Source of the DNA: CAZTBB01 sp964611755
GTDB taxonomy: Bacteria; Pseudomonadota; Alphaproteobacteria; Micavibrionales; Micavibrionaceae
DNA: 41,176 bases
Assembly (NCBI GenBank): GCA_964611755.1
Contig: CAZTBB010000012.1
Location: 1-41,176, forward strand
Reading direction: 5' to 3'
Shown: positions 1-8,232 of the stretch, piece by piece
Layout of the letters: the number at the start of each line of letters is the position of its first letter
Numbering within the stretch: the first letter of the stretch is position 1
The notes under the pieces: model-generated
The model's input: the letters and a program-made list of their open reading frames with translations, nothing else
What the model was told of the DNA's origin: nothing
Database searches by the model: none
Translations under genes and position numbers: made by a program

Positions 1-240
1 GCTTGATGGGTCACTCAATATAACAATAAGAAATTCGCTGGTCAGTTTGGCATAGTCTGAGACAAGAATACGGCGTTCCGGATCATCAAAATCTTGCTGT
101 ATTTGTTTGGATGTTTCATACAATTTATAGCCGGATATGTGCTCAAAGGTATTAACAAAATAATCCCATAACTCTTTCCAGCTCTTATTTTGATACAGCG
201 TGGCAAGCTTTTGAGGGTCAAAATTATAGATCGTGGTCAT
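1..240 (-). CDS. Hypothetical protein, N-terminal part (runs off the left edge)
   Basis: An ATG on the minus strand at 240 opens a frame that stays open to base 1, giving the first 80 residues of a protein whose C-terminus lies outside the window. It starts MTTIYNFDPQKLATLY and is rich in aromatic and charged residues, with no signal peptide, membrane segment or motif I recognise. The 56-68 bases between it and the plus-strand aminotransferase gene would have to carry divergent promoters. Codon use looks like the neighbouring genes, so I believe it is coding. I do not recognise the family; it may belong to the same sugar-decoration locus, but that is only positional inference. Confidence 0.6.
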   Translation of the reverse strand, partial: MTTIYNFDPQKLATLYQNKSWKELWDYFVNTFEHISGYKLYETSKQIQQDFDDPERRILVSDYAKLTSEFLIVILSDPSS

Positions 241-296
241 GGGTTAAAGCCTTAGCAGGGGCGCAGATATAAATAGGCCTTAAATAAAAGGCTGTA

Positions 297-1445
297 TTGG
301 TTTATATTATGGGGATGAAAAATACCCGTCAAGCGAAGCTTTCCCCGCTATATGTTTGTAAACCTGCCTTGCCGGAGCGGGGTGTTTTTGATGGGTATGT
401 TTCCGATATTTTTTCAAGCGCGCAGCTCACCAATAATGGGCCTCTGGCACATCAATTGGAAGATGAATTAATAAAATATCTGGGTGTTTCAAATTGTTCT
501 CTCGTCAATAATGGTACGTTTGCCCTACAGGCCGCAATGGCCATTTTCGATTTAAAGGGAGAAGTTATTACATCACCTTTTAGCTTTGTGGCAACCGCGC
601 ATGCCATTCACGGCGCGGGCTTAACGCCGCGCTTTGTTGATGTTGACCCTGAGACCTTATGTATTGATCCCGCATGTCTTGAAGAACATATTAACGATAA
701 GACATGCGCCATTCTAGGGGTTCATGTATATGGGCGCGCTTGTGATACAGATGCGCTTGCACATATCGCTTCTCAAAATAACTTAAAGCTTATTTATGAT
801 GCTGCCCATTGCTTTGGTATAGAGCATAAAGGGCGGTCTTTATTGTCTTATGGTGATGCGAGTGCCATAAGCTTTCACGCAACTAAATCGTTTCACACAA
901 TTGAGGGCGGCGCTGTTATTTGCGGCGATGACCATGATGGCGAAAAGATCAAGCGTTACAGAAATTTTGGTTTAGATGATCATAACATCCAAGCAGAGCA
1001 AGACGGGTTAAATGGCAAGATGAATGAGTTTCAGGCGGCTATGGGGCTTGCGAATTTAGAATGTTATGAGGCGATGCACCAAAAGCGCCGAGATTTGTTT
1101 AACAGATACAAGCAGGCGCTATCCGGGATTGAAGGCTTGGATTTTGTCGAGCCGGAATCTGAGGCGCCCGGAAATTATGGGTATTGCCCTGTGTTGATCG
1201 GGGATGCATATCCACTGGCACGCGATGAATTGATGGATAAAATGCAGGAGTTTGGGATTTATCCGCGGCGTTATTTTTATCCTTTGATTACCGATATGCT
1301 TGCGTTTAAACCCTATAAGGGAGAGTTTCCACATGCAGAAAAAGCCGCAAAGCAGGTTTTATGCCTGCCTTTATATCCGGATTTAGCTGAAGCCGATCAA
1401 GATAGGGTTATTGATATAATGTCCACTATGGCAAGGGGTGGGTGA
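297..1445 (+). CDS. DegT/DnrJ/EryC1/StrS sugar aminotransferase, VioA-like
   Basis: PLP-dependent aminotransferase of 382 aa that probably converts a dTDP-4-keto-6-deoxyhexose to the 4-amino sugar. The family hallmarks are visible: LTNNGP near residue 45, the Asp of YDAAH near 168, the PLP lysine in SFHATKSFH near 197 followed by the EGGAV loop, and the NGKMNEFQAAMGL block that lines the active site. The resemblance is closest, from memory, to VioA-type dTDP-4-amino-4,6-dideoxyglucose transaminases; a 3-amino-sugar enzyme (FdtB/QdtB) is the alternative. The start is uncertain: TTG at 297 has AAGG five bases upstream, whereas ATG at 309 and 315 lack a well-spaced Shine-Dalgarno. It overlaps rmlB by a TGATG junction and is first in an operon that also makes its substrate. 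Confidence 0.88.
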   Translation: MVYIMGMKNTRQAKLSPLYVCKPALPERGVFDGYVSDIFSSAQLTNNGPLAHQLEDELIKYLGVSNCSLVNNGTFALQAAMAIFDLKGEVITSPFSFVATAHAIHGAGLTPRFVDVDPETLCIDPACLEEHINDKTCAILGVHVYGRACDTDALAHIASQNNLKLIYDAAHCFGIEHKGRSLLSYGDASAISFHATKSFHTIEGGAVICGDDHDGEKIKRYRNFGLDDHNIQAEQDGLNGKMNEFQAAMGLANLECYEAMHQKRRDLFNRYKQALSGIEGLDFVEPESEAPGNYGYCPVLIGDAYPLARDELMDKMQEFGIYPRRYFYPLITDMLAFKPYKGEFPHAEKAAKQVLCLPLYPDLAEADQDRVIDIMSTMARGG

Positions 1446-2494
1446 TGTCACATAAGATTTTCATCACAGGGGCTGCAGGCTTTATTGGTTCTAATCTTGT
1501 GCAAGAAATTTTAAAAACATATTCTGATGCACATATATTGTCTTATGACCTGCTCACCTATGCGGGGCATTTAGAAAACCTATCCAGTGTGATGGATAAT
1601 CCACGGCATCGATTTATAAAAGGCGATATCAGTGACTATCATCTGGCCAGGAAGACGCTGATATCATTTAAGCCAGATATCATCTTTCATTTGGCAGCAG
1701 AGAGCCATGTTGATCGTTCTATAAATGCAAGCGCGCCTTTTATACAAACCAATATTGTCGGGCATGTAAAATTTTTAGAGGCTGTAAATCATTATTATCA
1801 AGATTTGAGTGATAAAGAGCGTGATTCATTTCGTTTCATTCATCTATCAACAGATGAGGTGTTTGGAGCATTGGGGCCTGAGGATGAAGCGTTTAATGAG
1901 CATAGCTCTTATGACCCGCGCAGCCCTTATTCCGCCAGTAAAGCAGCCGGTGACCATATGGTGAGAGCATGGGAGCATACACATCATTTGCCCTCGATTA
2001 TTGTGAATTGTAGCAATAATTATGGCCCCTATCAGTTTCCGGAAAAGCTTATACCGTTAATGATTAGCCGTGCTTTATCAATGGATAAGCTTCCTGTCTA
2101 CGGTGAGGGTGAACAAATACGCGATTGGATTTATGTGGCTGACCATTGCAAGGCGCTTATGGCGGTCATGGAAAAGGGACAGCCCGGACAATCATATTGT
2201 ATTGGCGGGAGCACACAAATCCGGAATATCGATTTGGTACAAGAATTATGCCGCTTGCTTGATCATCACAAACCCAGGGGGGATGGAAAAAAATATGAGC
2301 AACAAATTGCCTTTGTTGAAGATAGGCCGGGGCATGATTTCCGCTATGCGATGAATACCAAGAGAGCAAATGAATCTCTTGGCTGGGCAGCAGAGACAAG
2401 TTTTTTGGATGGTTTAGAAAAAACAGTTCTATGGTATCTTAATAATCAAGAATGGCTGAAAACAGTTCAAGATGCGGAAGGTGAAACGCTATGA
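1445..2494 (+). CDS. rmlB: dTDP-glucose 4,6-dehydratase
   Basis: Cytosolic short-chain dehydrogenase/reductase-type enzyme (349 aa from the ATG) that converts dTDP-glucose to dTDP-4-keto-6-deoxyglucose. The Rossmann motif TGAAGFIG is at residues 8-15, the active-site Thr-Asp-Glu in STDEVFG at 136-138, and the YxxxK pair in PYSASK at 162/166; HLAAESHVDRS is also characteristic. Length is normal. ATG at 1445 overlaps the preceding stop (TGATG) and has AAGGGG upstream; a GTG three bases earlier is possible. It overlaps rmlA by ATGA. Its product is the substrate for the aminotransferase just upstream; rmlC and rmlD are absent here, which argues for an amino sugar rather than L-rhamnose. Confidence 0.95.
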   Translation: MSHKIFITGAAGFIGSNLVQEILKTYSDAHILSYDLLTYAGHLENLSSVMDNPRHRFIKGDISDYHLARKTLISFKPDIIFHLAAESHVDRSINASAPFIQTNIVGHVKFLEAVNHYYQDLSDKERDSFRFIHLSTDEVFGALGPEDEAFNEHSSYDPRSPYSASKAAGDHMVRAWEHTHHLPSIIVNCSNNYGPYQFPEKLIPLMISRALSMDKLPVYGEGEQIRDWIYVADHCKALMAVMEKGQPGQSYCIGGSTQIRNIDLVQELCRLLDHHKPRGDGKKYEQQIAFVEDRPGHDFRYAMNTKRANESLGWAAETSFLDGLEKTVLWYLNNQEWLKTVQDAEGETL

Positions 2495-3366
2495 TTCAAA
2501 AAGGTATCATTCTGGCCGGCGGGTCCGGTACGCGTCTAACACCCATGACTATATCCGTGAGTAAACAGCTTTTGCCTGTTTATGATAAGCCGATGATTTA
2601 TTATCCGCTCAGTGTTCTCATGTTGGCCGGTATTCGCGATATTCTGATTATTACAACACCGGAAGATCATCTTAATTTTAAAAACCTCTTTGATAATGGC
2701 GAGCGCTGGGGTTTGAATATTGAGTTCGCCATCCAACATAAACCCGACGGCTTGCCGCAGGCCTATTTGATCGGTGAGGAGTTCCTTAATGGTCAGGGAT
2801 CAGCGATGGTTCTTGGTGATAATATTATTTACGGTGCCAATCTTGGATCCTCTCTCAAACAGGCGTGCAGAGAAGAGACGGGCGCAACAATCTATACTTA
2901 TGAAACACCCGATCCTGAGCGTTTTGGTGTTATTAATTTTGATAAAAAAGGACATCCGGCAAGCATTGAAGAAAAGCCGAAAAAGCCAAAAAGCCATAGC
3001 GCGGTGACCGGTATTTATTTCTTTGATGAGCGTGCCCCTGCAATAGCCCGCGATTTAAAGCCGAGTAAGCGCGGCGAGACAGAGATAACGGATATGATTA
3101 AATTTTATCTGAAAGAAAAATCGCTGCGTGTGGAACAGCTAGGGCGCGGGCATTTCTGGCTTGATGCCGGTACTCATGACTCTATGTTGGAGGCAAGCCA
3201 GTTTGTCGCCATGATTGAACGTCATCAAAGATATAAGGTCGGATGCATTGAAGAGATTGCTTGGCGGCAAGGTTGGATTGATGATCAGCATCTATTAAAA
3301 ATGGCGCGCGGACCTCTGGCAAAAAGTGGATATGGCCAATATCTGGAAGGGTTGATTAAGCCATGA
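2491..3366 (+). CDS. rmlA: Glucose-1-phosphate thymidylyltransferase
   Basis: Nucleotidyltransferase of 291 aa, the usual RmlA length. It makes dTDP-glucose from dTTP and glucose-1-phosphate, the first step of the pathway continued by rmlB. The N-terminal GGSGTRLTPMT nucleotide-binding loop, KPMIYYPLSVLMLAGI, the metal-binding VLGDNI, and GHFWLDAGTHDSMLEAS near the C-terminus are diagnostic. It overlaps both neighbours by four bases (ATGA at each junction), so translation of the operon is tightly coupled. Nothing unusual is seen in the sequence. Confidence 0.96.
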   Translation: MIQKGIILAGGSGTRLTPMTISVSKQLLPVYDKPMIYYPLSVLMLAGIRDILIITTPEDHLNFKNLFDNGERWGLNIEFAIQHKPDGLPQAYLIGEEFLNGQGSAMVLGDNIIYGANLGSSLKQACREETGATIYTYETPDPERFGVINFDKKGHPASIEEKPKKPKSHSAVTGIYFFDERAPAIARDLKPSKRGETEITDMIKFYLKEKSLRVEQLGRGHFWLDAGTHDSMLEASQFVAMIERHQRYKVGCIEEIAWRQGWIDDQHLLKMARGPLAKSGYGQYLEGLIKP

Positions 3367-4052
3367 GTGCCGATATCAAAAATGCTTCCGGTGCTTGGTC
3401 TGCTTATTACAAAGATAACAGCCATAAGAATAATATTTTCCCGGAAAGCTTTATTGCCCGTATTTTTTTATCGACATCACCCGTCTCTTATTTGGAACAA
3501 AATTTTTCAGGCAAAAAAATACTGGATTTGGGCTGCGGGCACGGGCGGCATATTCCGTTTTTATCCGGTCTGGGTTTGCACGTTGATGGGATGGAGGTAT
3601 CCGAAGAGCAGGTTAACTCTCTCAGAGGGTTGTATCCGTCGCAAAATTTTTATTGCGGCAAGAGCGCATCTATCCCATCAGAAGATCGATCTTATGATTA
3701 TGTTATGGCCTGTAATTCAATATATTATATAGATGATCTCTCGATTGGGTTTAGTAAGCATTTAGAAGAAGTTTATCGCGTTCTGAAAGATGATGGCATT
3801 TTCATTTTTTCTATGGTGGGGGCGCAACATTCCATTCTTCAGAGGTGTGATCGTGTAGGTGAATACGCACATTTAAACTATGATTTTCTGGGGTTCCGTG
3901 AGGGGACAGTTATACGCCCCTTGTGGAACAAATCGGAGGCGCAAGATATTTTATCTCCCTATTTCCATCTTCATAAGAGCGGCGAGATTCTAGAAACAAG
4001 TGAAGAGTTTGTGCGGCATATTCATTATATGGTTGCACATAAGAAAGCCTGA
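3363..4052 (+). CDS. Class I SAM-dependent methyltransferase
   Basis: A 229-aa Methyltransf_11/25-type protein. SAM-binding motif I is ILDLGCGHGR at about residues 53-62, followed by an acidic strand end (GMEVSEEQ), then a typical motif near SYDYVMACNSI and EVYRVLKDDGIFIFS. No membrane segment. Start ATG overlaps the rmlA stop, and its own stop overlaps the WbqC-family start (TGATG). Position inside an amino-sugar operon suggests N- or O-methylation of the dTDP sugar or of the finished glycan, but neither the acceptor nor the methylated atom can be read from the sequence. Confidence 0.85.
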   Translation: MSADIKNASGAWSAYYKDNSHKNNIFPESFIARIFLSTSPVSYLEQNFSGKKILDLGCGHGRHIPFLSGLGLHVDGMEVSEEQVNSLRGLYPSQNFYCGKSASIPSEDRSYDYVMACNSIYYIDDLSIGFSKHLEEVYRVLKDDGIFIFSMVGAQHSILQRCDRVGEYAHLNYDFLGFREGTVIRPLWNKSEAQDILSPYFHLHKSGEILETSEEFVRHIHYMVAHKKA

Positions 4053-4708
4053 TGCGCATTGCAATAAACCAGCCTTATTTTTCACCTTATGCGGGTTATT
4101 ATGCCCTGATCCATTCTGTTGATATTTTTGTGATTTTTGATTGCGTACAGTTCCCAAGACGAGGCCGCGTTCATCGATCACAAATACATGATGATCAAAA
4201 TTTTTCTGCGGGATGGCTAACACTTCCGATTAAAAAGCATTCGCAAAATACAATCATTAACAATATAGAAATGCTCAGATGGAGTGATGATTTTTATTGT
4301 GATCGTAACGCACTTTTATTGGATGTATTAGAGCAGGACATGTCTTGTAAATTCTACAAGCAGCAATCCAAACCGCTTGTGGAATTTTTGTGGGATCATC
4401 ATATGTGTGCGCTTAAGCGATGCGGAATTGATACAAAAATTATGCGCAGCTCGGAGATGGGGATTGCCGATCATTTAAAAGGGCAAGATCGTATCTTGGA
4501 TATTTGCGAAAGATTAAAGGCAGATGCCTATATAAATTTACCGGGCGGTAAAGATTTATATCATTGCGATGCTTTTAAGGAGAAAGAAATTGATCTGCAG
4601 TTTATCAACACGGATAAAGTAAGTCGATCAGGGTATTTGCAGGCCATTGCCTCAGGATGCTTTGAGCGTTTCTTGGATGAATGCCATATTGCTGCGCTCG
4701 ATCTTTAG
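4052..4708 (+). CDS. WbqC-like family protein
   Basis: A 218-aa protein beginning MRIAINQPYFSPYAGYY, with the RGRVHRSQI block and later INLPGGKDLYH, the pattern of the WbqC-like family (PF08889). The family is common in O-antigen and sugar clusters that make 4-amino-4,6-dideoxy sugars; its biochemistry is not settled, and roles in amino-sugar acylation have been suggested. Here it ends the operon with aminotransferase, rmlB, rmlA and methyltransferase. Its 3' end overlaps the convergent sulfotransferase gene by 57 bases, so the two mRNAs are antisense at their ends. Family assignment is fairly secure, function is not. Confidence 0.82.
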   Translation: MRIAINQPYFSPYAGYYALIHSVDIFVIFDCVQFPRRGRVHRSQIHDDQNFSAGWLTLPIKKHSQNTIINNIEMLRWSDDFYCDRNALLLDVLEQDMSCKFYKQQSKPLVEFLWDHHMCALKRCGIDTKIMRSSEMGIADHLKGQDRILDICERLKADAYINLPGGKDLYHCDAFKEKEIDLQFINTDKVSRSGYLQAIASGCFERFLDECHIAALDL

Positions 4709-5569
4709 AACCTCTTCCGGCCAATTGATTGCACTACGATCAAACTCTCTTGGCTTTGCATTGCTTATGGCTTCGATGAGCGCGTGGCGATAACGTGCGA
4801 GATAAAATCTTTTCTCGTCATTCTTTTCAATATTCCCGAAGGAGCGGTGAAGCTCTAGCCAATCAAGTAAATTTTTTTGGTGCGGCTGATTTTTATTGTA
4901 AGCGATGGCGGCATCAATATAGCTGTCGCTCAAGCCTTCATTCATTCTATCTGTTTTGGGAAGATGGATGCCGCGATCTGCAAAAAAATGATCTAATTGC
5001 TCTATTTTATTGAGATCAAAAAAATGAACTTTTTTATCCGCACAAATTGATTGAAGGCGCTTATAAAGGCGGCTTAAATCCAAATCACCCAAATACCCTA
5101 AATCGCCGCATAGGCGGTGCTCTTCCAAAAAATCATCAATGGATCCGGTGTAACCAATGATTAAATAATTTTTGTAAATAGAGAGCAGAAAATCTTTTAC
5201 CGGGCGGTATATAACAAGCAATTCAGAGTTTTGCGGGATGATTTGTTCAAGCCTTTTGAGTTTGATATCGGTTGGGATATCAAGAACAGTGGATCGAAAG
5301 GCAATGTTCTCATAAGAAAGAACAACGCGTCCATTATGATCTTTATCGGATTGAGTAAGGAATTGTTTTATGTTGAGTGCTTTTTGCTCGAAAATATCAT
5401 CGGGCCCAAAGCGAAATTCATTTTCAAAAAAATGTCCAATGTCAGGGTGATAATATTCTGTTGGTTTTGCTTTTGGATGGCAGCCAAGAAACAGCGTGTC
5501 TTGAGCGTCTTCCAAGCCGATCTGCAGTGAGGTCGAAGCGCATTTAGGATATCCGATATGTATAAGCAT
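4652..5569 (-). CDS. Sulfotransferase family protein
   Basis: A 305-aa putative PAPS-dependent sulfotransferase. The 5'-phosphosulfate loop is IGYPKCASTSLQ at residues 5-16 (family form GxPKxGTTxLQ, here Ala-Ser in place of Gly-Thr), and the 3'-phosphate motif is YRPVKDFLLSIY with Arg122 and Ser130. There is no signal peptide, so it should act in the cytoplasm on a sugar, lipid-linked glycan or small molecule. Its ATG follows the preceding gene's stop by three bases (TGA GCC ATG), implying coupled translation. It is the last gene of a four-gene minus-strand operon and its 3' end overlaps the WbqC-family gene. The acceptor is unknown. Confidence 0.82.
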   Translation of the reverse strand: MLIHIGYPKCASTSLQIGLEDAQDTLFLGCHPKAKPTEYYHPDIGHFFENEFRFGPDDIFEQKALNIKQFLTQSDKDHNGRVVLSYENIAFRSTVLDIPTDIKLKRLEQIIPQNSELLVIYRPVKDFLLSIYKNYLIIGYTGSIDDFLEEHRLCGDLGYLGDLDLSRLYKRLQSICADKKVHFFDLNKIEQLDHFFADRGIHLPKTDRMNEGLSDSYIDAAIAYNKNQPHQKNLLDWLELHRSFGNIEKNDEKRFYLARYRHALIEAISNAKPREFDRSAINWPEEVLKIERSNMAFIQETLKAS

Positions 5570-5572
5570 GGC

Positions 5573-6490
5573 TCAGGGAAACCGTCCTTCCAATGATATG
5601 ACTTTGTCATTTACAGTATAAGCGGAGCGGAACAACTCTTCATCTAAAATAATTTTTATTGTTAAAAAGCCTTGGTTTATTCCACCAAAGGACAATTTAA
5701 AGTCATGGAGGCCATCGCCATCACGAATGCCTCCGCCAAGATTAAGGTAGCGCCCGCCTAAGTCTTTTGCAGCAATAATACTGTGCCATAAAACGGCGCG
5801 CCCGGAATTTTCTATCCCGGCGTTATAGGCGCTTAGGATGTAGTCATATTCATGATTGTTGACCATGCCGATAATTGACCCACCCGCATATTGGCCTGAA
5901 CCATCAAAGACGGATACCGCTTTAACTTCATTGACTGTTAGCATGTTTTCTATATCTGGGCGGGCGTAGCAATATGCTTGCGAGAATTTGTTTTGTTTTG
6001 CGATGGAATCATATAACTCAAAAAACCGGCTGTGATAATCAGGCTTGAAATAAAAGCCCGCTTTTTGTGTTTGTTTGATACGGGCTCTGGTGTCACGGCG
6101 GCAATGTGAGAGTATATGCTCTAAATCATCGTTCAGGGTTACATTCACCCGCTTGCGTTTTTCTATCCTGTAATGTGATTGTGCAAATGTTTCAGCAATA
6201 CTCTTTTCTATCGGATCCGTATCTGGCCCACGATATTGTATGAACGCGCTGGCAATTTTTTCGTCTTTATGTGTTTTTTGGAGATGCGTTATAAGATTGG
6301 TAAATTGATCATGATTTTGTGCGCTTAAAAACCCGGGAGGAGATGCCGCATGGAAAGCGTTTTCGCTTTTTGTTATATCCAAAATCAATAAGGGAGTGTC
6401 TGGATATGTGATATCAACCTTATGGAGGGGCGCAATGTTTTTCGCGATCGGGCTAAGGAAGTTTTGATCTATCCAATAGGGATATGACAT
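5573..6490 (-). CDS. GNAT/FemAB-like acyltransferase
   Basis: A 305-aa protein with the layout of the FemAB/BioF2-like branch of the GNAT fold. Residues around 130-145 give RRDTRARIKQTQKAGF, the typical lipid II-bridge-enzyme-like segment. The C-terminal half has GGSIIGMVNNHEYDYILSAYN, GRAVLWHSIIAAKDLGGRYL and a glycine-rich GGGIRDGDGLHDFKLSFGG that matches the closing motif of this family. FemAB-like enzymes in exopolysaccharide and sugar clusters transfer acyl or aminoacyl groups to amines; here a likely target is the amino group of the dTDP-amino sugar, which would otherwise lack an acyltransferase in this window. That target is inference. The gene lies 15 bases downstream of the PhyH gene. 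Confidence 0.75.
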   Translation of the reverse strand: MSYPYWIDQNFLSPIAKNIAPLHKVDITYPDTPLLILDITKSENAFHAASPPGFLSAQNHDQFTNLITHLQKTHKDEKIASAFIQYRGPDTDPIEKSIAETFAQSHYRIEKRKRVNVTLNDDLEHILSHCRRDTRARIKQTQKAGFYFKPDYHSRFFELYDSIAKQNKFSQAYCYARPDIENMLTVNEVKAVSVFDGSGQYAGGSIIGMVNNHEYDYILSAYNAGIENSGRAVLWHSIIAAKDLGGRYLNLGGGIRDGDGLHDFKLSFGGINQGFLTIKIILDEELFRSAYTVNDKVISLEGRFP

Positions 6491-6505
6491 GGCGCAATAA
6501 TATCC

Positions 6506-7291
6506 TTAGCCTTGGTCGGGTTTATAAAAACGTTTTTCACGGGGTTTGTAAAACTCGGATAGAGTTGTCGGCGTCAGGGCATTATAGCCTAGAATTTGTT
6601 TGAGTTGATCGGGGATGCGCTCCGCAAAATCATAACCAAAGGCGCGCGGATAATCCAAGCTCTGTTTCATGAGGGGGCGAGAAAAGAAAGGTGTGATGAT
6701 CCGGCGCGGTTTATCTGTTTTGTTCTGCCCAGCCGCATGCCAGATATTACTCTCGAACACCAACACATCACCGGCTTTTCCGGTGGCCTGGATTGCATGC
6801 TTATAAAAATAATCATCATCGGGCTTGTCATCCTGGTTTTGGCTGCCCTCCAACATCCATGTAGCGCCATTATCCTCTGTGCAATCATCCAGCATGATCA
6901 GCATATTGACGGTCAATTTTGCTTTGCCGGAAAATGAGCGGATATCGCGATGAATGTTCTGCGTGTATATGCCGGCTTGCGGCTCCACATAGCTTGTCCC
7001 CATTGTGTTGAGGATGTAGCGCCCGCCAAAATACTGCTCCAGGAAATCATGAAACGGGTTGGGGTTAATAAGCTCCAACTGGGCGGGGCTTAAAACAATA
7101 GTGTGGTGATAGGCATTGCGTGTTTCTTCGTAAACGCCTTGTTCTTTATGAATGCGGTCATAGATGGGACGTATACCGTCCAACTCATCGCAAACACGCT
7201 GAATAAGATCCGTTGTGTAGACGCCGCGAAAAGCAGTCCAGCCACGGTTCAGAATTTCGCTCTCATGCTTTTTTATATCGAATGTGCTCAT
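6506..7291 (-). CDS. Phytanoyl-CoA dioxygenase (PhyH) family 2OG-Fe(II) oxygenase
   Basis: A 261-aa non-haem iron oxygenase. The facial triad is visible: HRD at His114/Asp116 (in QNIHRDIRSF) and His185 (in SNIWHAAGQN), with the 2-oxoglutarate-binding Arg in KPRRIITPFF at 196-197. The segment between them (LIMLDDCTEDNGATWMLEGSQ) is classic PhyH. It probably hydroxylates or epimerises a small molecule or sugar; PhyH proteins next to TylF-type methyltransferases are common in decoration clusters. AAAGGT lies seven to eight bases upstream of the ATG. It sits between the TylF-type methyltransferase (44-base gap) and the FemAB-like gene. Confidence 0.88.
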   Translation of the reverse strand: MSTFDIKKHESEILNRGWTAFRGVYTTDLIQRVCDELDGIRPIYDRIHKEQGVYEETRNAYHHTIVLSPAQLELINPNPFHDFLEQYFGGRYILNTMGTSYVEPQAGIYTQNIHRDIRSFSGKAKLTVNMLIMLDDCTEDNGATWMLEGSQNQDDKPDDDYFYKHAIQATGKAGDVLVFESNIWHAAGQNKTDKPRRIITPFFSRPLMKQSLDYPRAFGYDFAERIPDQLKQILGYNALTPTTLSEFYKPREKRFYKPDQG

Positions 7292-7335
7292 TTTTTTACC
7301 TTTGCTAATTTATAATATAGCAAAAACTATTCCAC

Positions 7336-8103
7336 TTAATCTTCCTTGAAGAAATAACCGCTTGGTGTGACCGTGAAGGGGTGTTTTTGAATGACGGGGC
7401 TAATCCCGCGCTCTTTGAAAAATTCGTCTGCAGCCTTTGTCTCACCTTCCCAGGGAATAAGGCCGTATTCATCAAATACAATTAAACCGCCTGTGACAAC
7501 ACGGTCATAGAGATGTTCCAATGCAAATTTCGTTACATTATATAAATCAACATCAAGATGCAGAAGCGAGATTTTCAATCCCGGATGGTCTTCAATGAAT
7601 TGGGGCAATGTATCAAAAATATCGCCTTCGATGATTTCTGTGCGGGTAATATTGGGGACAAGAAGATCTTCATTGGATAATTCTGTAAGGGTCGTTGCCA
7701 GTTCTCTTGGGGCTATCCACCCTCCTTCTTTTTTACCGGCACGATCCTCCAAAACCATTTTACCGTCATCCTCGGTGAAGTCTTGCAGGCCTTCGAAATG
7801 ATCAAAGCCAAATACTTTACGGGTGCGGTCGCCCGGGCTAAACGTTTCCATCATATTGGCCCATGTCATTAAGCTCACGCCCTTGGAAACCCCTAGCTCA
7901 ACAACAACCCCCGGCAAATCAATAATCTCTTTGAAAAGTTCATAATGCGAGAGGAGGCGCACCATATCACGGCGGCGTATAAAGGCCGGAAAATTATGCA
8001 GAATATCCTCAAGTGATAAGTCCAGATCCTTGACGAGTTTTTCCAGTTGTTCCCATCGTCTTTTATCACGGTCCGCATAGTTAAATTCTTGTTTTTCAAT
8101 CAT
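7336..8103 (-). CDS. TylF/MycF-type macrocin O-methyltransferase family protein (copy 1)
   Basis: I set the start at ATG 8103 (255 aa). A longer open frame to 8481 exists but would overlap the divergent methyltransferase gene and adds basic, low-complexity sequence with no family match. SAM-binding motif is VVELGVSKGVS at about 67-77; the TylF metal/acceptor region is HLDVDLYN, followed by GGLIVFDEYG. TylF/MycF enzymes are Mg-dependent O-methyltransferases acting on sugars of secondary metabolites and glycans. It heads the minus-strand operon with PhyH, FemAB-like and sulfotransferase genes and is divergent from a second TylF-type gene, with which it shares architecture but little obvious sequence identity. 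Confidence 0.87.
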   Translation of the reverse strand: MIEKQEFNYADRDKRRWEQLEKLVKDLDLSLEDILHNFPAFIRRRDMVRLLSHYELFKEIIDLPGVVVELGVSKGVSLMTWANMMETFSPGDRTRKVFGFDHFEGLQDFTEDDGKMVLEDRAGKKEGGWIAPRELATTLTELSNEDLLVPNITRTEIIEGDIFDTLPQFIEDHPGLKISLLHLDVDLYNVTKFALEHLYDRVVTGGLIVFDEYGLIPWEGETKAADEFFKERGISPVIQKHPFTVTPSGYFFKED

Positions 8104-8232
8104 AATTTTAAGCCTGTTTATAGTTTTGGTTAAAATATCACTGTAAAGCCTACTCTGTTGAGTATCTAAGTCAACCAAAAGGCATGATTGTTGCAATATA
8201 CATTTAGAGATAATAGCGATAGTATTTCTTTC
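8104..8232. promoter_or_regulatory. Divergent intergenic region between two TylF-type methyltransferase genes
   Basis: This 129-base gap must hold the start signals for two operons that face away from each other. It is AT-rich and has no sequence I would confidently call a -35/-10 pair, and neither start codon has a strong Shine-Dalgarno. The assignment rests on gene orientation alone. Confidence 0.4.
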
